DNA of 64,000 nt from Streptomyces parvus (GTDB lineage Bacteria; Actinomycetota; Actinomycetes; Streptomycetales; Streptomycetaceae). Shown here piece after piece: positions 19,247 through 28,485 of the stretch. The stretch lies in assembly GCF_032121415.1 (NCBI RefSeq), contig NZ_CP135079.1, positions 2,976,001 through 3,040,000 on the forward strand. The letters are read 5' to 3'. Below the pieces are notes generated by a model, which did no database searches, was not told the origin of the DNA, and saw only the letters and a program-made list of their open reading frames with translations. Both the position numbers and the translations under genes were made by a program. Within the stretch, counting starts at the first letter, position 1. Each line of letters opens with the position of its first letter.

Positions 19247-20359
19247 GTGCACATAGACATCGCGGGACTGCCCGCCGGCCACGTCGTCTTCTCGACCTCC
19301 CCCCTCGCCGAGCTGGGTCTCGCCCTGCACGCGCTCTCCGAGCCCGGCCACCATCCCGGGCTGCACGGCTGGGCCACCGCGACCGCCGCGGCGCTGGAGC
19401 CCGACCTCGCGGACAGGATGCTGGAGGCGGAGTTCCTCTGGCGGAACACCTTCTCCGATGTGTTCATGCCGTTCGCCGGCGTCCGGGGCGGCGACGGGCA
19501 GACCGGGGCTAGTCTCGCCGAGGACCTCGACCTGCTGGACAAGCTGGACGACGAGCGCTTCGTCGGCGCGGCGCTGGAGTTCACCTGCGCCAGCCATTAC
19601 GAGGCCGGGGCGCCGTCCCCGCTGAAGGACGCGGGGATGCGGGGGCGCGCCCTGGACCTGGCGGCGGCTCGCGGTCCGCAGCAACTGGACTTCACCCGAC
19701 GGCTGCTGGCCGACCCCGCCTCCGTACGCGGTTGGATCCGGCGCCTCTTCGAGGACTGCGACCAGGCCTTCTTCGCCGACACCTGGCGCCGGGTCTCCGT
19801 CCAGATGGCCGCCGACGCCCGGCACAAGACGGAGCTGCTGCGGCGCAAGGGGCTCGCCGACGCGGTGGGGGCCGTGTCCCCCGCCGTGACGCTCGACCCG
19901 ACCGGCACCCGGATCAGCGTGGACAAGCTCTCCGAAGCCCGGACCACCGCCACCGACCCCGAGGTCGGCGAGGGCCTGACGCTCATCCCGACGAGCTTCG
20001 GCTGGCCGCACCTGATGGTGCTGCACGCCCCGGGCTGGCGGCCGGTGATCCACTACCCGGTCCATCTGCCCGACCTGCCGGCGCCCGCCTCCGTGGAACT
20101 GCTGCAACTGCGGCTGGAGGCGCTGGCCCACCCGATGCGGATGCGGCTCTGCCGGAACCTGGCCCGCTCCCCGTACACCACCGGCGAACTGGCCGACTCC
20201 AACGGCATCACCTCCCCCGAGGTCTCCCGCCATCTCTCCGTGCTCAAGAAAGCCGGCCTGGTCACCACGCGCCGCCGGGGCCGCTATGTCCTGCACCAGC
20301 TGGACCTGACGGTCGTCGCCCGGCTCGGCAGCGACTTCCTGGAGGGCGTCCTGCGCTGA
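19247..20359 (+). CDS. DUF5937 protein with C-terminal ArsR-type winged helix
   Basis: A 370-residue regulator. The first 270 residues are the DUF5937-type region (STSPLAELGLALHAL near the start, SFGWPHLMVLHAPGWRPVIHYP near its end), a putative sensory domain. Residues about 285-365 form an ArsR/HTH winged helix: LEALAHPMRMRLCRNLARSP, GELADSNGITSPEVSRHLSVL and KKAGLVTTRRRGRYVLHQL. No metal-binding Cys pair is seen, so a small-molecule or protein signal is more likely. The GTG at 19247 has GGAGG at ideal spacing; GTG 19241 is too close. The palindrome at 19182-19202 is the likely operator. Confidence 0.85.
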   Translation: MHIDIAGLPAGHVVFSTSPLAELGLALHALSEPGHHPGLHGWATATAAALEPDLADRMLEAEFLWRNTFSDVFMPFAGVRGGDGQTGASLAEDLDLLDKLDDERFVGAALEFTCASHYEAGAPSPLKDAGMRGRALDLAAARGPQQLDFTRRLLADPASVRGWIRRLFEDCDQAFFADTWRRVSVQMAADARHKTELLRRKGLADAVGAVSPAVTLDPTGTRISVDKLSEARTTATDPEVGEGLTLIPTSFGWPHLMVLHAPGWRPVIHYPVHLPDLPAPASVELLQLRLEALAHPMRMRLCRNLARSPYTTGELADSNGITSPEVSRHLSVLKKAGLVTTRRRGRYVLHQLDLTVVARLGSDFLEGVLR

Positions 20360-20382
20360 GCCCCGGCCCGCGCCCCGGCTCC

Positions 20383-21063
20383 TCAGCCCGCGCCGCCGCC
20401 GGCCCGGACCAGGCCGGTCTCGTAGGCGAGGACGACGACCTGGACCCGGTCGCGGAGGTTCAGCTTGGTGAGGATGCGGCCGACGTGTGTCTTGACCGTG
20501 GCCTCGGAGAGCACCAGCCGGGCCGCGATCTCCCCGTTGGAGAGGCCCTGGGCGACCAGGAGCATGACCTCCCGTTCGCGTTCGGTGAGCTTGCCGACGT
20601 GCTTGTTCTTCGGCTCCTTCTCACCGCTGGGCAGCATCGGCGAGAAGCGGTCGAGCAGCCGGCGGGTGGTGGACGGGGCGACGACCGCGTCGCCGCTGTG
20701 CACCGAACGGATCGCGGCGAGCAGCTCGGCGGGCGGCACGTCCTTGAGCATGAAGCCGCTGGCCCCGGCCTTCAGCCCGGAGAAGGCGTACTCGTCGAGG
20801 TCGAAGGTGGTCAGGATGAGCACCTTCGGCGGGTCCTGCTGCGCGCAGATCCGGCGGGTCGCCTCGACGCCGTCCAGGCGGGGCATGCGGACGTCCATCA
20901 GGACCACGTCGACGGCGGTGGACCGCAGCATCTCGATCGCCTCCGCCCCGTCCCCGGCCTCGGCGACGACCTCCATGTCGGGCTGGGCGGCGAGCACCAT
21001 CCGGAAACCGGTCCGCAGCAGCACCTGGTCGTCGACGAGCATCACGCGGATGGCGGTGGTCAT
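20383..21063 (-). CDS. NarL/LuxR-family response regulator
   Basis: A 226-residue response regulator. The receiver domain has the acidic pair at DD11-12, phospho-acceptor Asp57 in VVLMDVRMPRLDG and the conserved Lys in GFMLKDVPP. A LuxR-type helix-turn-helix at about 160-220 carries LTEREREVMLLVAQGLSNGEIA and LSEATVKTHVGRILTKL. It lies 55 nt downstream of the histidine kinase on the same strand and is clearly its partner. The target genes cannot be read from sequence. Confidence 0.95.
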   Translation of the reverse strand: MTTAIRVMLVDDQVLLRTGFRMVLAAQPDMEVVAEAGDGAEAIEMLRSTAVDVVLMDVRMPRLDGVEATRRICAQQDPPKVLILTTFDLDEYAFSGLKAGASGFMLKDVPPAELLAAIRSVHSGDAVVAPSTTRRLLDRFSPMLPSGEKEPKNKHVGKLTEREREVMLLVAQGLSNGEIAARLVLSEATVKTHVGRILTKLNLRDRVQVVVLAYETGLVRAGGGAG

Positions 21064-21118
21064 GAGGATCGTGTCCTGTCCTGGGGGTCAGTCGTGGTCG
21101 GGGTGGTCGTGAGGCCGG

Positions 21119-22321
21119 TCAGCCCGGGGGTTTCAGCGGCAGCAGGGCGCTGATCCGGAATCCGCCGCCGGGCCGGGGCCCCGCGTCCAGGGTGCCGCCG
21201 ACCATGCCGACCCGCTCCCGCATCCCGATCATCCCGTGCCCGGCGCCGTCCGCGCCGCCGTCCTCGTACAGCTCGTGCGCCGCGCCCCGGCCGTCGTCCT
21301 CGATGAGCAGCCCGAGGCCGTCGTCGAAGTAGACCAGCCGGACGCTGGCCGCGGCGTCGGGTCCGCCGTGCTTGCGGGTGTTCGTCAGGGCTTCCTGCAC
21401 GACCCGGTACGCGGTCAGCTCGACACCGCTGGGCAGCGGACGCGGGGTGCCCTCGACCTTGAAGTCGACCTCCAGGCCGGTCTGCCGCACCTGCGCGACC
21501 AGGTCCTCGATCTGTTCGACGTCGGGCTGGGGGACGTACTCCCCGCTCTCCGGGGCGTCACCGGTCCGCAGCACCCCGAGCAGCCGCCGCATCTCGGCGA
21601 GCGCCTGGCGGCCGGTGCTGGAGATGGTCTCCAGGGCCTGCTTGGCCTGGTCGGGGGCCGCGTCCATGACATAGGCGGCACCGTCGGCCTGGACGACCAT
21701 CACGGACACGTTGTGCGCGACGACGTCGTGCAGCTCCCGGGCGATCCGGGCCCGCTCGGCGGCGACGGCGACCTTGGACTGCGCCTCGCGTTCCCGCTCC
21801 AGGCGGGCGGCACGCTCCTCCAGCTGGTCGAAGTAGGCGCGCCGGGTCCGCAGCGAGTCCCCGAGCACCCAGGCCAGCACGAACGGCACGGTCATGATGA
21901 CCGTCACGAAGATCACCTGGGCCCAGGACCCGCCGGGCTCGGCCTCCCACCGCAGCTGGGAGAGGGCCGCCGCGCTCAGACTGCCGATCAGGGCGAGCCG
22001 GGACGCCCAGCGCTCCCCGACCGTGGCCACCGTGTAGGTGATCACCAGCATCGCGAAGTTCCCGATGCCCGGCCGGACGTCGAACACCAGCTGGACGACG
22101 CCCACCAGGATGGCGAGCAGCAGCATCTTCTCGGGGGCCTTGCGGCGCAGCGCCACGACGGTGGAGAACCCCAGCGCGACCGGGACCGCGACGATCTCCT
22201 CGCGCCCGGCGTCGTACATGCCCGAGACCATCGACATGCCGGAGAGCCCGAGGAGGAAGACGGCCCAGAAGACGTCGACGCCCGTCGGGTGTCTGCGGAT
22301 GAAGTCGTAGAGGCGCTGCAC
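21119..22321 (-). CDS. Membrane sensor histidine kinase (NarL-type, HisKA_3)
   Basis: A 400-residue kinase. The N-terminal half has about five hydrophobic segments (for example GVDVFWAVFLLGLSGMSMVSG, and VIFVTVIMTVPFVLAWVLGD before the coiled linker), with no large extracellular loop. A coiled segment leads to the HisKA_3 motif IARELHDVVAHNVSVMVVQAD with the phospho-His. The HATPase region shows YRVVQEALTNTRKHGG, IEDDGRG and GHGMIGMRERV. Short-loop kinases of this kind sense membrane or wall stress. Transcription is towards the adjacent response regulator. Confidence 0.95.
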   Translation of the reverse strand: MQRLYDFIRRHPTGVDVFWAVFLLGLSGMSMVSGMYDAGREEIVAVPVALGFSTVVALRRKAPEKMLLLAILVGVVQLVFDVRPGIGNFAMLVITYTVATVGERWASRLALIGSLSAAALSQLRWEAEPGGSWAQVIFVTVIMTVPFVLAWVLGDSLRTRRAYFDQLEERAARLEREREAQSKVAVAAERARIARELHDVVAHNVSVMVVQADGAAYVMDAAPDQAKQALETISSTGRQALAEMRRLLGVLRTGDAPESGEYVPQPDVEQIEDLVAQVRQTGLEVDFKVEGTPRPLPSGVELTAYRVVQEALTNTRKHGGPDAAASVRLVYFDDGLGLLIEDDGRGAAHELYEDGGADGAGHGMIGMRERVGMVGGTLDAGPRPGGGFRISALLPLKPPG

Positions 22322-22417
22322 GTGACTAAGCGTAGGGACAGGTGATCGGTGCCCGGGTCAACCGGAGGGTCGATCCGGGTCCTGGGACCGTACTCCCCAA
22401 GGTGGAGACTTGCCTAC

Positions 22418-23431
22418 GTGACGGACGAATGGCGCGGTTGGCGGGAGGCGGCTCAGGCCGCTCTGTACGGGGATGAGGGCTTTTATCGCAGCCCGGTGCG
22501 GAGCCCGGCGGGGCCCGCGGGCCACTTCCGTACCTCGGTGCACGCCTCGCCCCTCTTCGCGACGGCGGTGGCCCGGCTGTTGACCGGAATCGCCCGGGAG
22601 CTGAACACCGGCACGGTCGCGCTGGTCGATGTGGGGGCGGGCCGCGGTGAGCTGCTGACCGGAGTGCTGGCCGCGCTGGCCGCACGGCCGGAGGCTCCGG
22701 ACGTGACCCCGTACGCCGTCGAGGTCGCCGCCCGGCCGCCGGGTCTCGATCCCCGGATCGAGTGGTGCGCCGAGCCGCCGGCCGGGGTCACCGGGCTGCT
22801 GTTCGCCAACGAGTGGCTGGACAACGTTCCGGTGGAGGTGGCGGAGGCGGACGCGGAGGGTGTTCCCCGGTACGTCCGGGTGCGGACCTCGGACGGTGCG
22901 GAGCGCCTGGGTGCCCCGGTGACCGGGGCGGACGCCGCGTGGCTGGAGCGCTGGTGGCCGCTGTCCGCGCCGGGTGAGCGGGCGGAGATCGGCCGCCCCC
23001 GGGACGCGGCCTGGGCCCGGGCCGTGGGCTCCCTGACCGCCGGTCTCGCGGTGGCGGTGGACTACACGCATGTACGGGGCGCCCGCCCGCCCTTCGGGAC
23101 GCTGACCGGCTTCCGGGGCGGGCGCGAGGTGCGCCCGGTGCCGGACGGCTCCTGCGACCTGACCGCGCATGTGGCGCTGGACGCCTGCGCGGCGGCGGTC
23201 GCGGAGGCGAGGGCGGAGGCGAGCACCGAGCTGACCGACCAGCGGGCGGCGCTGCGCCGTCTCGGCGTCGGCGGCGACCGGCCGCCGCTGGGCCTGGCCG
23301 GCACCGATCCGGCGGGTTACGTGCGCGCGCTGGCGGCGGCGGGCGAGGCGGCGGAGCTGACCGCGCGCGGCGGCCTCGGCGACTTCGGCTGGCTGCTGCA
23401 CCGGGTGGGGCTGCCGGCCCTGCCCCCGTGA
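22418..23431 (+). CDS. MidA/NDUFAF7-like SAM-dependent methyltransferase
   Basis: A 337-residue protein of the DUF185/MidA class. It starts with a substrate region ([21 protein letters not shown]), then SAM motif [33 protein letters not shown] (the family's NE-x-DA/DN region), and [24 protein letters not shown]. The eukaryotic relative NDUFAF7 dimethylates an arginine of the complex I subunit NDUFS2. Here the gene runs straight into a nuoD homologue, the bacterial counterpart of NDUFS2, which strongly suggests the same substrate (inference). The GTG at 22418 follows GGTGGAG. Confidence 0.85.
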   Translation: MTDEWRGWREAAQAALYGDEGFYRSPVRSPAGPAGHFRTSVHASPLFATAVARLLTGIARELNTGTVALVDVGAGRGELLTGVLAALAARPEAPDVTPYAVEVAARPPGLDPRIEWCAEPPAGVTGLLFANEWLDNVPVEVAEADAEGVPRYVRVRTSDGAERLGAPVTGADAAWLERWWPLSAPGERAEIGRPRDAAWARAVGSLTAGLAVAVDYTHVRGARPPFGTLTGFRGGREVRPVPDGSCDLTAHVALDACAAAVAEARAEASTELTDQRAALRRLGVGGDRPPLGLAGTDPAGYVRALAAAGEAAELTARGGLGDFGWLLHRVGLPALPP

Positions 23432-23458
23432 CGCCCGCCCCCGGACCCGGTCAGGGAA

Positions 23459-23464
23459 TACTGT
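23459..23464 (+). promoter_or_regulatory. -10 hexamer of nuoD-like gene (leaderless)
   Basis: TACTGT lies 5 nt before the ATG at 23470. It would let the nuoD-like gene be transcribed on its own as a leaderless message in addition to readthrough from the methyltransferase gene. Confidence 0.4.
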
Positions 23465-23469
23465 CCCGC

Positions 23470-24612
23470 ATGACGGAGACGACGATCGGCATCGGCGGAG
23501 CGGCGGAGAGCACCGACATGGTGCTCAACATCGGTCCCCAGCACCCCTCGACGCACGGGGTCCTCCGGCTGCGGATCGTGCTGGACGGCGAACGCGTCCA
23601 GCACGCGGAGCCGGTCATCGGCTACATGCACCGGGGCGCGGAGAAGCTCTTCGAGGCCCGTGACTACCGGCAGATCGTCATGCTGGCCAACCGCCACGAC
23701 TGGCTGTCCGCGTTCTCGAACGAGCTGGGCGTCGTGATGGCCGTCGAGCGGATGCTCGGCATGGAGGTCCCCGAGCGCGCCGTGTGGACGCGGACGCTGC
23801 TCGCCGAGCTGAACCGGGTCCTCAACCACCTGATGTTCCTCGGCTCCTACCCCCTCGAACTCGGCGGCATCACCCCCGTCTTCCACGCCTTCCGGGAGCG
23901 CGAGGAGCTCCAGGCGGTGATGGAGGAGGTCTCCGGCGGGCGGATGCACTACATGTTCAACCGGGTCGGCGGTCTGAAGGAGGACATTCCGGCGGGCTGG
24001 ACCGGCCGGGTCCGGGACGCCGTCGCCTCCGTCCGCTCCCGTATGGACGTGTACGAGAACCTCGTCCTCGGCAACGAGATCTTCCGGGGCCGTACGCGCG
24101 ACGTGGGCGTGCTGTCCGCCGCGGCGGTGCACGCCTACGGGGTCTCGGGGCCGATCGCCCGCGCCTCGGGCGTCGGCTTCGACCTGCGGCGCGACGAGCC
24201 CTATCTGGCGTACGGGGAGCTCCAGGACACCCTGAAGGTGGTCACCCGGACCGAGGGCGACTGCCTGGCCCGCTTCGAGTGCCTGCTGGAGCAGACCCTC
24301 AACTCTCTGGACCTGGCGGACGCCTGCCTGGACCGGATGGCCCACCTGGAGCCCGGGCCGATCAACCAGCGGCTGCCCAAGGTGCTCAAGGCCCCCGAGG
24401 GCCACACCTACGCCTGGACGGAGAACCCGCTCGGCGTCAACGGCTACTACCTGGTGTCCAAGGGCGAGAAGACGCCCTACCGGCTGAAGCTGCGCTCCGC
24501 CTCGTTCAACAACATCCAGGCGCTGACCGAGCTGCTGCCGGGCACCCTGGTCGCCGACATGGTGGCGATCCTGGGCTCGCTGTTCTTCGTCGTCGGCGAC
24601 ATCGACAAGTAG
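23470..24612 (+). CDS. nuoD: NADH-quinone oxidoreductase subunit D-like protein
   Basis: A 380-residue 49-kDa-type complex I subunit. [20 protein letters not shown] opens the domain. [12 protein letters not shown] contains Arg55, equivalent to the arginine methylated in NDUFS2, and [12 protein letters not shown] and DIDK end regions are also conserved. In complex I this subunit forms the quinone site with NuoB. It is alone here, without nuoA-C or nuoE-N, so it is an extra copy whose partners must come from elsewhere. ATG 23470 matches the family N-terminus; a GTG at 23428 overlapping the methyltransferase stop would add 14 residues. Confidence 0.92.
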   Translation: MTETTIGIGGAAESTDMVLNIGPQHPSTHGVLRLRIVLDGERVQHAEPVIGYMHRGAEKLFEARDYRQIVMLANRHDWLSAFSNELGVVMAVERMLGMEVPERAVWTRTLLAELNRVLNHLMFLGSYPLELGGITPVFHAFREREELQAVMEEVSGGRMHYMFNRVGGLKEDIPAGWTGRVRDAVASVRSRMDVYENLVLGNEIFRGRTRDVGVLSAAAVHAYGVSGPIARASGVGFDLRRDEPYLAYGELQDTLKVVTRTEGDCLARFECLLEQTLNSLDLADACLDRMAHLEPGPINQRLPKVLKAPEGHTYAWTENPLGVNGYYLVSKGEKTPYRLKLRSASFNNIQALTELLPGTLVADMVAILGSLFFVVGDIDK

Positions 24613-24627
24613 CGGGCGGCCCCTGCC

Positions 24628-25764
24628 TCAGGAGACCGCGCCGCGCAGTCGCGCCACGTCGATCTGCTCGGTCTCGTCGTGCGCGGTGAGGTCGATGACC
24701 TTGCCGACGGCCCGGTTGTCCACGGCCCCGGTGCGGTGGGCGGCGAGCGCCTCCTCGCCGACGACGTCCGCGAGGTCCTCGTTCTGCACGGACTCGATCG
24801 CGGCGTTCGCCTTCTGGGCGTTCTGGGTGCCGAAGAAGTCGAAGTTCCCCTGGGGGACCAGCTGACGGCGGGCGGCGTAGGGGACGACGGCCGAGGCGGC
24901 CGCGATCGCGCGCGGCGTCCGCACCGGCGCTATGGAGGCCGGGGCGGTGTTCTGCGTGTTCGCGGTGTTCTGCGTGTTCGCGGTGTTCTGCGTGTTCGCG
25001 GTGTTCTGCGTGTTCGCGGTGTTCTGCGTGTCCGTGGCCGGGGCGGGCGGGGAGGTCGAGGGGCGGCCGTGCTGGTGGTCCCGGTGCTCGCCCGCCCCGG
25101 TGGCCGCCGCGTGCTTCCCCTTGGGGCTCTCCGCCTCCGCGTCCCGGTGCCGGTCGGCGACGGCGAGCTGGCGCTGCCGGACCGCCTCCACCGTGCGGCG
25201 GGTCTCCTGGAGCGCCGCGTTGCGCGTGAGGTTCATCAGGGCCTCGTCCGCGCGACGGTACGCCTCGGGGGTCGGCGTCGAGCGCGCGGGCAGCAGCTCC
25301 TTGGGGGCCGCGGCCTCGATGGCGAGCTGCCTGCGGCCCTCCAGCGCACTGGCCCGCTCGGTCTCGGCGTTGGCGTAACGGCGGAGCAGTCCGGCGTGCT
25401 CCCCGCGCAGCCCCGCGAGCTCCACCCGCTTGCGGCGGAGCTTGGTCTCCAGACGGGTGCGCAGCTCGCGCGACTCCTCCAGATCCTGCTCCAGCTCGGC
25501 TATCCGCTCCTCGGCCCGCCATTCGTCACTGGCCCGGGCCCGGGTCAGCTCGGCGACCCGCAGCCCGGCGGCCCGGTCCCAGCTGCGCATCAGATACGCG
25601 CCGGTGACGGCGGCGGCCGCCACAGCGGCCACCAGGCCGCGCAGGGCCAGGGGTTCGGCCAGCAGCCAGGCGCCCGCGGCGCCGACGACCGACACGCCCG
25701 CCACCACGGAGGGAGGCAGGATTCTGTGGAGAGGCGGCGAATGGCGGTGGCGTCCACGTGGCAT
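24628..25764 (-). CDS. Membrane-anchored coiled-coil protein with NTQNTA repeats
   Basis: A 378-residue protein of unknown function. Two hydrophobic segments lie near the N-terminus (VVAGVSVVGAAGAWLLA and LVAAVAAAAVTGAYLM). A long charged coiled coil (about 60-140, including EERIAELEQDLEESRELRTRLE) follows. The middle is Pro/Thr/His-rich with a tandem hexapeptide NTQNTA encoded by an exact 18-bp DNA repeat at 24949-25020. The C-terminal 100 residues (GNFDFFGTQNAQKANAAIESVQNEDLADVVGEEALA) look folded and conserved. It is probably a cytoplasmic-facing scaffold. The ATG at 25764 is chosen over 25794 because it begins the basic MPRGRHRH leader. Confidence 0.7.
   Translation of the reverse strand: MPRGRHRHSPPLHRILPPSVVAGVSVVGAAGAWLLAEPLALRGLVAAVAAAAVTGAYLMRSWDRAAGLRVAELTRARASDEWRAEERIAELEQDLEESRELRTRLETKLRRKRVELAGLRGEHAGLLRRYANAETERASALEGRRQLAIEAAAPKELLPARSTPTPEAYRRADEALMNLTRNAALQETRRTVEAVRQRQLAVADRHRDAEAESPKGKHAAATGAGEHRDHQHGRPSTSPPAPATDTQNTANTQNTANTQNTANTQNTANTQNTAPASIAPVRTPRAIAAASAVVPYAARRQLVPQGNFDFFGTQNAQKANAAIESVQNEDLADVVGEEALAAHRTGAVDNRAVGKVIDLTAHDETEQIDVARLRGAVS
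24949..25031 (+). repeat. Tandem 18-bp repeat inside a coding region
   Basis: Four perfect copies of GTTCTGCGTGTTCGCGGT (24949-25020) and part of a fifth (identical to 25031, then diverging). On the minus strand each unit encodes Asn-Thr-Gln-Asn-Thr-Ala in frame, so copy-number change would not break the gene. Confidence 0.95.
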
Positions 25765-25885
25765 GGCCTGAAATTTACCGTGTGTGCGGGCCACTTGGGG
25801 AGCCGCCCGGGAATCTGTTCCCCGCCGGTTACCTCGCGGCTCCCCGAAGGCGCCCCGCCCCGCCCTTTTCGCCGAGATCGCGTGC

Positions 25886-26860
25886 CTACTTCTTGATCAG
25901 GTTCTTCGACTCCAGATAGTCCTTGGCGACATCGGCAGGCTTGGCGCGCTCGGCGTCGACCTTGCGGTTCAGCTCGGCGAGATCTTCCGTGGTGAGGGTG
26001 CCGGTGAGCTTGCCGAGGGTGTCGGCGATCTCCGGGTCGCCCGCGTCCTTGGTGTTCAGGACCGGAAGGACGTTGTCCGCGTTCTGGAGCTTCTTGTCGT
26101 CCTCCAGGAACACCAGCCCGTCCAGCACCGCGTCCGTGGTGGTCGTCAGGACCAGCTGGACCTTGCCGTCACGGACGGCCTGCTTGGACTGCGGGGTGCC
26201 GACGCCCTTGGGGTCGATCCCGGTGACGTCGATGCCGTACGTCTTCTTCAGACCGGGTGCGCAGAACGGCCGCACCTCGCACTCGTCGCCCGCCGCGATC
26301 TTCACCTTCAGCTTCGACTTCCCGAGATCGGAAAGGGTCTTGAGGCTGTTCTTCTCGGCGAATTCCTCCGAGACCGCGAAGGCGTTCTGGTCCACGGCCT
26401 TTCCGGGCGGGAGGACCGTGAGACCCAGCGGGGCGGCCAGCTTCTTCAGCGCGGCGACCGTGGCGTCCGCGTCTCCGGAGGCCACCGGCTTCTCCTGAGC
26501 CTCTTTTGCCCCGTTGACCTTGGCGTTGAGGAACTCGGCGATCGTGGCGGCGTACTCCGGTACGACGTCGATCTCGCCCTTCTCCAGCGAGGGCTCGTAC
26601 AGCTCACGGTTCTTCACCGTGGTGACCGAGGTGCTGTATCCGGCGTCGCCGAGGATCTGCGCGTACAGCTCGGCGAGCACCTTGGACTCGGTGAAGGAGG
26701 CCGACCCGACGACCAGGGTCCCCTTCTTGCCGTCGCCGCCGGCCGAGGAGCCGGAGCCGCTCTCCTCCTGCTCCAGGCTGTCGCCACCGCAGGCCGCGAG
26801 CGACCCGGCCAGCGCCACCATGCCGATGACCGCTCCGGCTATCCGCGAGGTCCTGCTCAT
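25886..26860 (-). CDS. Osmoprotectant ABC transporter substrate-binding lipoprotein
   Basis: A 324-residue lipoprotein: basic start, hydrophobic stretch and lipobox LAAC at about residue 24, then an acidic Gly/Ser linker. The mature part is an OpuAC/ProX-type fold (TLVVGSASFTESKVLAELYAQILGDAGY, VDVVPEYAATIAEFLN, LVLTTTTDAVLDGLVFLEDDKK). Proteins of this class bind glycine betaine, choline or carnitine. It is the third gene of a minus-strand unit with two permeases, 55 nt after the second. The matching ATPase is divergent at 28486. Confidence 0.93.
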   Translation of the reverse strand: MSRTSRIAGAVIGMVALAGSLAACGGDSLEQEESGSGSSAGGDGKKGTLVVGSASFTESKVLAELYAQILGDAGYSTSVTTVKNRELYEPSLEKGEIDVVPEYAATIAEFLNAKVNGAKEAQEKPVASGDADATVAALKKLAAPLGLTVLPPGKAVDQNAFAVSEEFAEKNSLKTLSDLGKSKLKVKIAAGDECEVRPFCAPGLKKTYGIDVTGIDPKGVGTPQSKQAVRDGKVQLVLTTTTDAVLDGLVFLEDDKKLQNADNVLPVLNTKDAGDPEIADTLGKLTGTLTTEDLAELNRKVDAERAKPADVAKDYLESKNLIKK

Positions 26861-26915
26861 GTGTTGTTCTCCGTCCGAACAGAAGAAAGGTGATCAGAAA
26901 CGAGATGCTGTGCGT

Positions 26916-27590
26916 TCACGCGGGCCTGCGGCGGCGCAGCGGGGACAGCAGGCGGTCGAGGCCCACCAGTACGCCCTCCACCACCAGTGCGAGACCGGCG
27001 ACCAGGACCGCGCCCGCGAAGACCTGGGCGGTGTCGTAGGTGTTGAACCCGGCGGTGATGATCCGGCCGAGACCGCCGAGGCCGACCATCGCGGCGATCG
27101 ACGCGGTGGCCACGACCTGGACGGCGGCGGACCGCAGCCCGGTCATGATCATCGGGTAGGCGAGCGGCAGCTCGACCCGGACGAAGAGCTGCCCGCCCGA
27201 CATCCCCATGCCGCGCGCGGCCTCCACCACGGCCCGGTCCACCTCCCGCATGCCGACATAGGCGTTGGTCAGCAGCGGCGGCACCGCGAACAGGACCAGC
27301 GCGATGATCGTGGGCCAGTACCCCGAGTTGCGCAGGGACGTGACCATGAACAGGGCCAGCACCGCGAAGACCGGCACGGCCCGCCCCACGTTGGAGAGGT
27401 TCACCGCGAGCGCGCCGCCCTTGCCGATGTGCCCCAGATACAGCGCGATCGGCAGGGCTATCGCGCAGGCCACCGCGAGGGCGACCCCGCTCACGTACAG
27501 ATGCTCGCCGAGCCGGTGCGCGGCCCCGCCGTCGCCCGACCAGTTGGCCCCGGTGGTGAGCCAGGTCCAGGCCTCGCCGATGACTCCCAC
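26916..27590 (-). CDS. Osmoprotectant ABC transporter permease (second)
   Basis: A 224-residue BPD-type permease with five or six membrane helices and the ATPase-contact loop EAARGMGMSGGQLFVRVELPLAYPMIMTG (EAA motif). It is a ProW/OpuCB-type protein that pairs with the neighbouring permease to form the import channel. It follows the first permease by only 3 nt. A short N-terminal region (residues 1-25) faces the outside or the membrane surface. Confidence 0.93.
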   Translation of the reverse strand: MGVIGEAWTWLTTGANWSGDGGAAHRLGEHLYVSGVALAVACAIALPIALYLGHIGKGGALAVNLSNVGRAVPVFAVLALFMVTSLRNSGYWPTIIALVLFAVPPLLTNAYVGMREVDRAVVEAARGMGMSGGQLFVRVELPLAYPMIMTGLRSAAVQVVATASIAAMVGLGGLGRIITAGFNTYDTAQVFAGAVLVAGLALVVEGVLVGLDRLLSPLRRRRPA

Positions 27591-27593
27591 GGG

Positions 27594-28334
27594 TCAGCCC
27601 GCCTTCACTGTCGCCGGGGCGTGCGGTCCCGCGTCCGTCTTCGCCGGGGCGGACGGGGCGGCCGCCCCGGATATCCGCGTCCAGGGCGTCAGCAGCCGCT
27701 GGAGGCCGAGCAGCAGCAGGTCCGCCACCACCGCGAGCAGCACGCACAGGACCGAGGCGGCGAGCACCTGGGCCTTGAAGAAGCTGGGCAGCGCGTCCTC
27801 GATGAGATTTCCGAGGCCCCCTTTGCCGACGAGCGAGCCGACCGTGGTCAGCGCGACCGTCGACACGGTGGCTATCCGCAGCCCCGCCATCACCGCGGGC
27901 AGCGCCAGCGGGAGCTCCACCTCCCACAGCAGCCGGGCCGGCCCGTACCCCATGCCGCGAGCGGCGTCCTTGGCCTCCTGCGGAACCGCTGCCAGCCCGG
28001 CCAGGATGTTGCGCACGAGGATGGTCAGCGAATAGAGCACGAGCCCCGTCACCACGAGCGCGGCCGACAGCCCGAACAGGGGCAGCAGCAGCGAGAACAT
28101 CGCCAGCGATGGCACGGTGTAGAGCACGGTCGTCAGCCCGAGCACCGGTCCTGCGAAGCGCGGTCCCCGGCGGGCGAGCAACGCCAGCGGAAAGGCCACC
28201 GCGAGCCCGATCAGCACCGAGACCACGGTGATCCCGATGTGCTGCACGGTCGCGTCGGCCAACTCCTGGCTGCGGGAGCGCAGATACTCCCCGCAGATCC
28301 AGTCGTTCGTCACCAGGCAGCTCTGCTCGGCCAT
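27594..28334 (-). CDS. Osmoprotectant ABC transporter permease (first)
   Basis: A 246-residue BPD-type permease. Membrane segments begin at IGITVVSVLIGLAVAFPLALLA, and the EAA loop reads DAARGMGYGPARLLWEVELPLALPAVMAG. It has a Cys/Trp-containing N-terminus (CLVTNDWICGEYLRSR) typical of OpuCB/OsmW-like proteins. It opens the minus-strand unit and is divergent from the ATPase gene, so one shared 151-nt region probably controls both units. Confidence 0.93.
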   Translation of the reverse strand: MAEQSCLVTNDWICGEYLRSRSQELADATVQHIGITVVSVLIGLAVAFPLALLARRGPRFAGPVLGLTTVLYTVPSLAMFSLLLPLFGLSAALVVTGLVLYSLTILVRNILAGLAAVPQEAKDAARGMGYGPARLLWEVELPLALPAVMAGLRIATVSTVALTTVGSLVGKGGLGNLIEDALPSFFKAQVLAASVLCVLLAVVADLLLLGLQRLLTPWTRISGAAAPSAPAKTDAGPHAPATVKAG

Positions 28335-28485
28335 CCGCCCCCACCTCCTGCTTTCCCTCGTCTGCCCGGATCACCCCGGATCGAACTGATGACTGGCGAG
28401 CCTATCCTCGACCACTGACAATCGCGGCGGGCTGTCGCATTCCGGCAACATGCCCTTCACGAATCGCCCTCCACAATGGGGAACC

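Noticed and set aside
26514..28418. 634-codon frame opposite the osmoprotectant permeases
   Set aside because: His/Gln/Arg-rich shadow sequence; the minus strand has clear permease helices and EAA loops.
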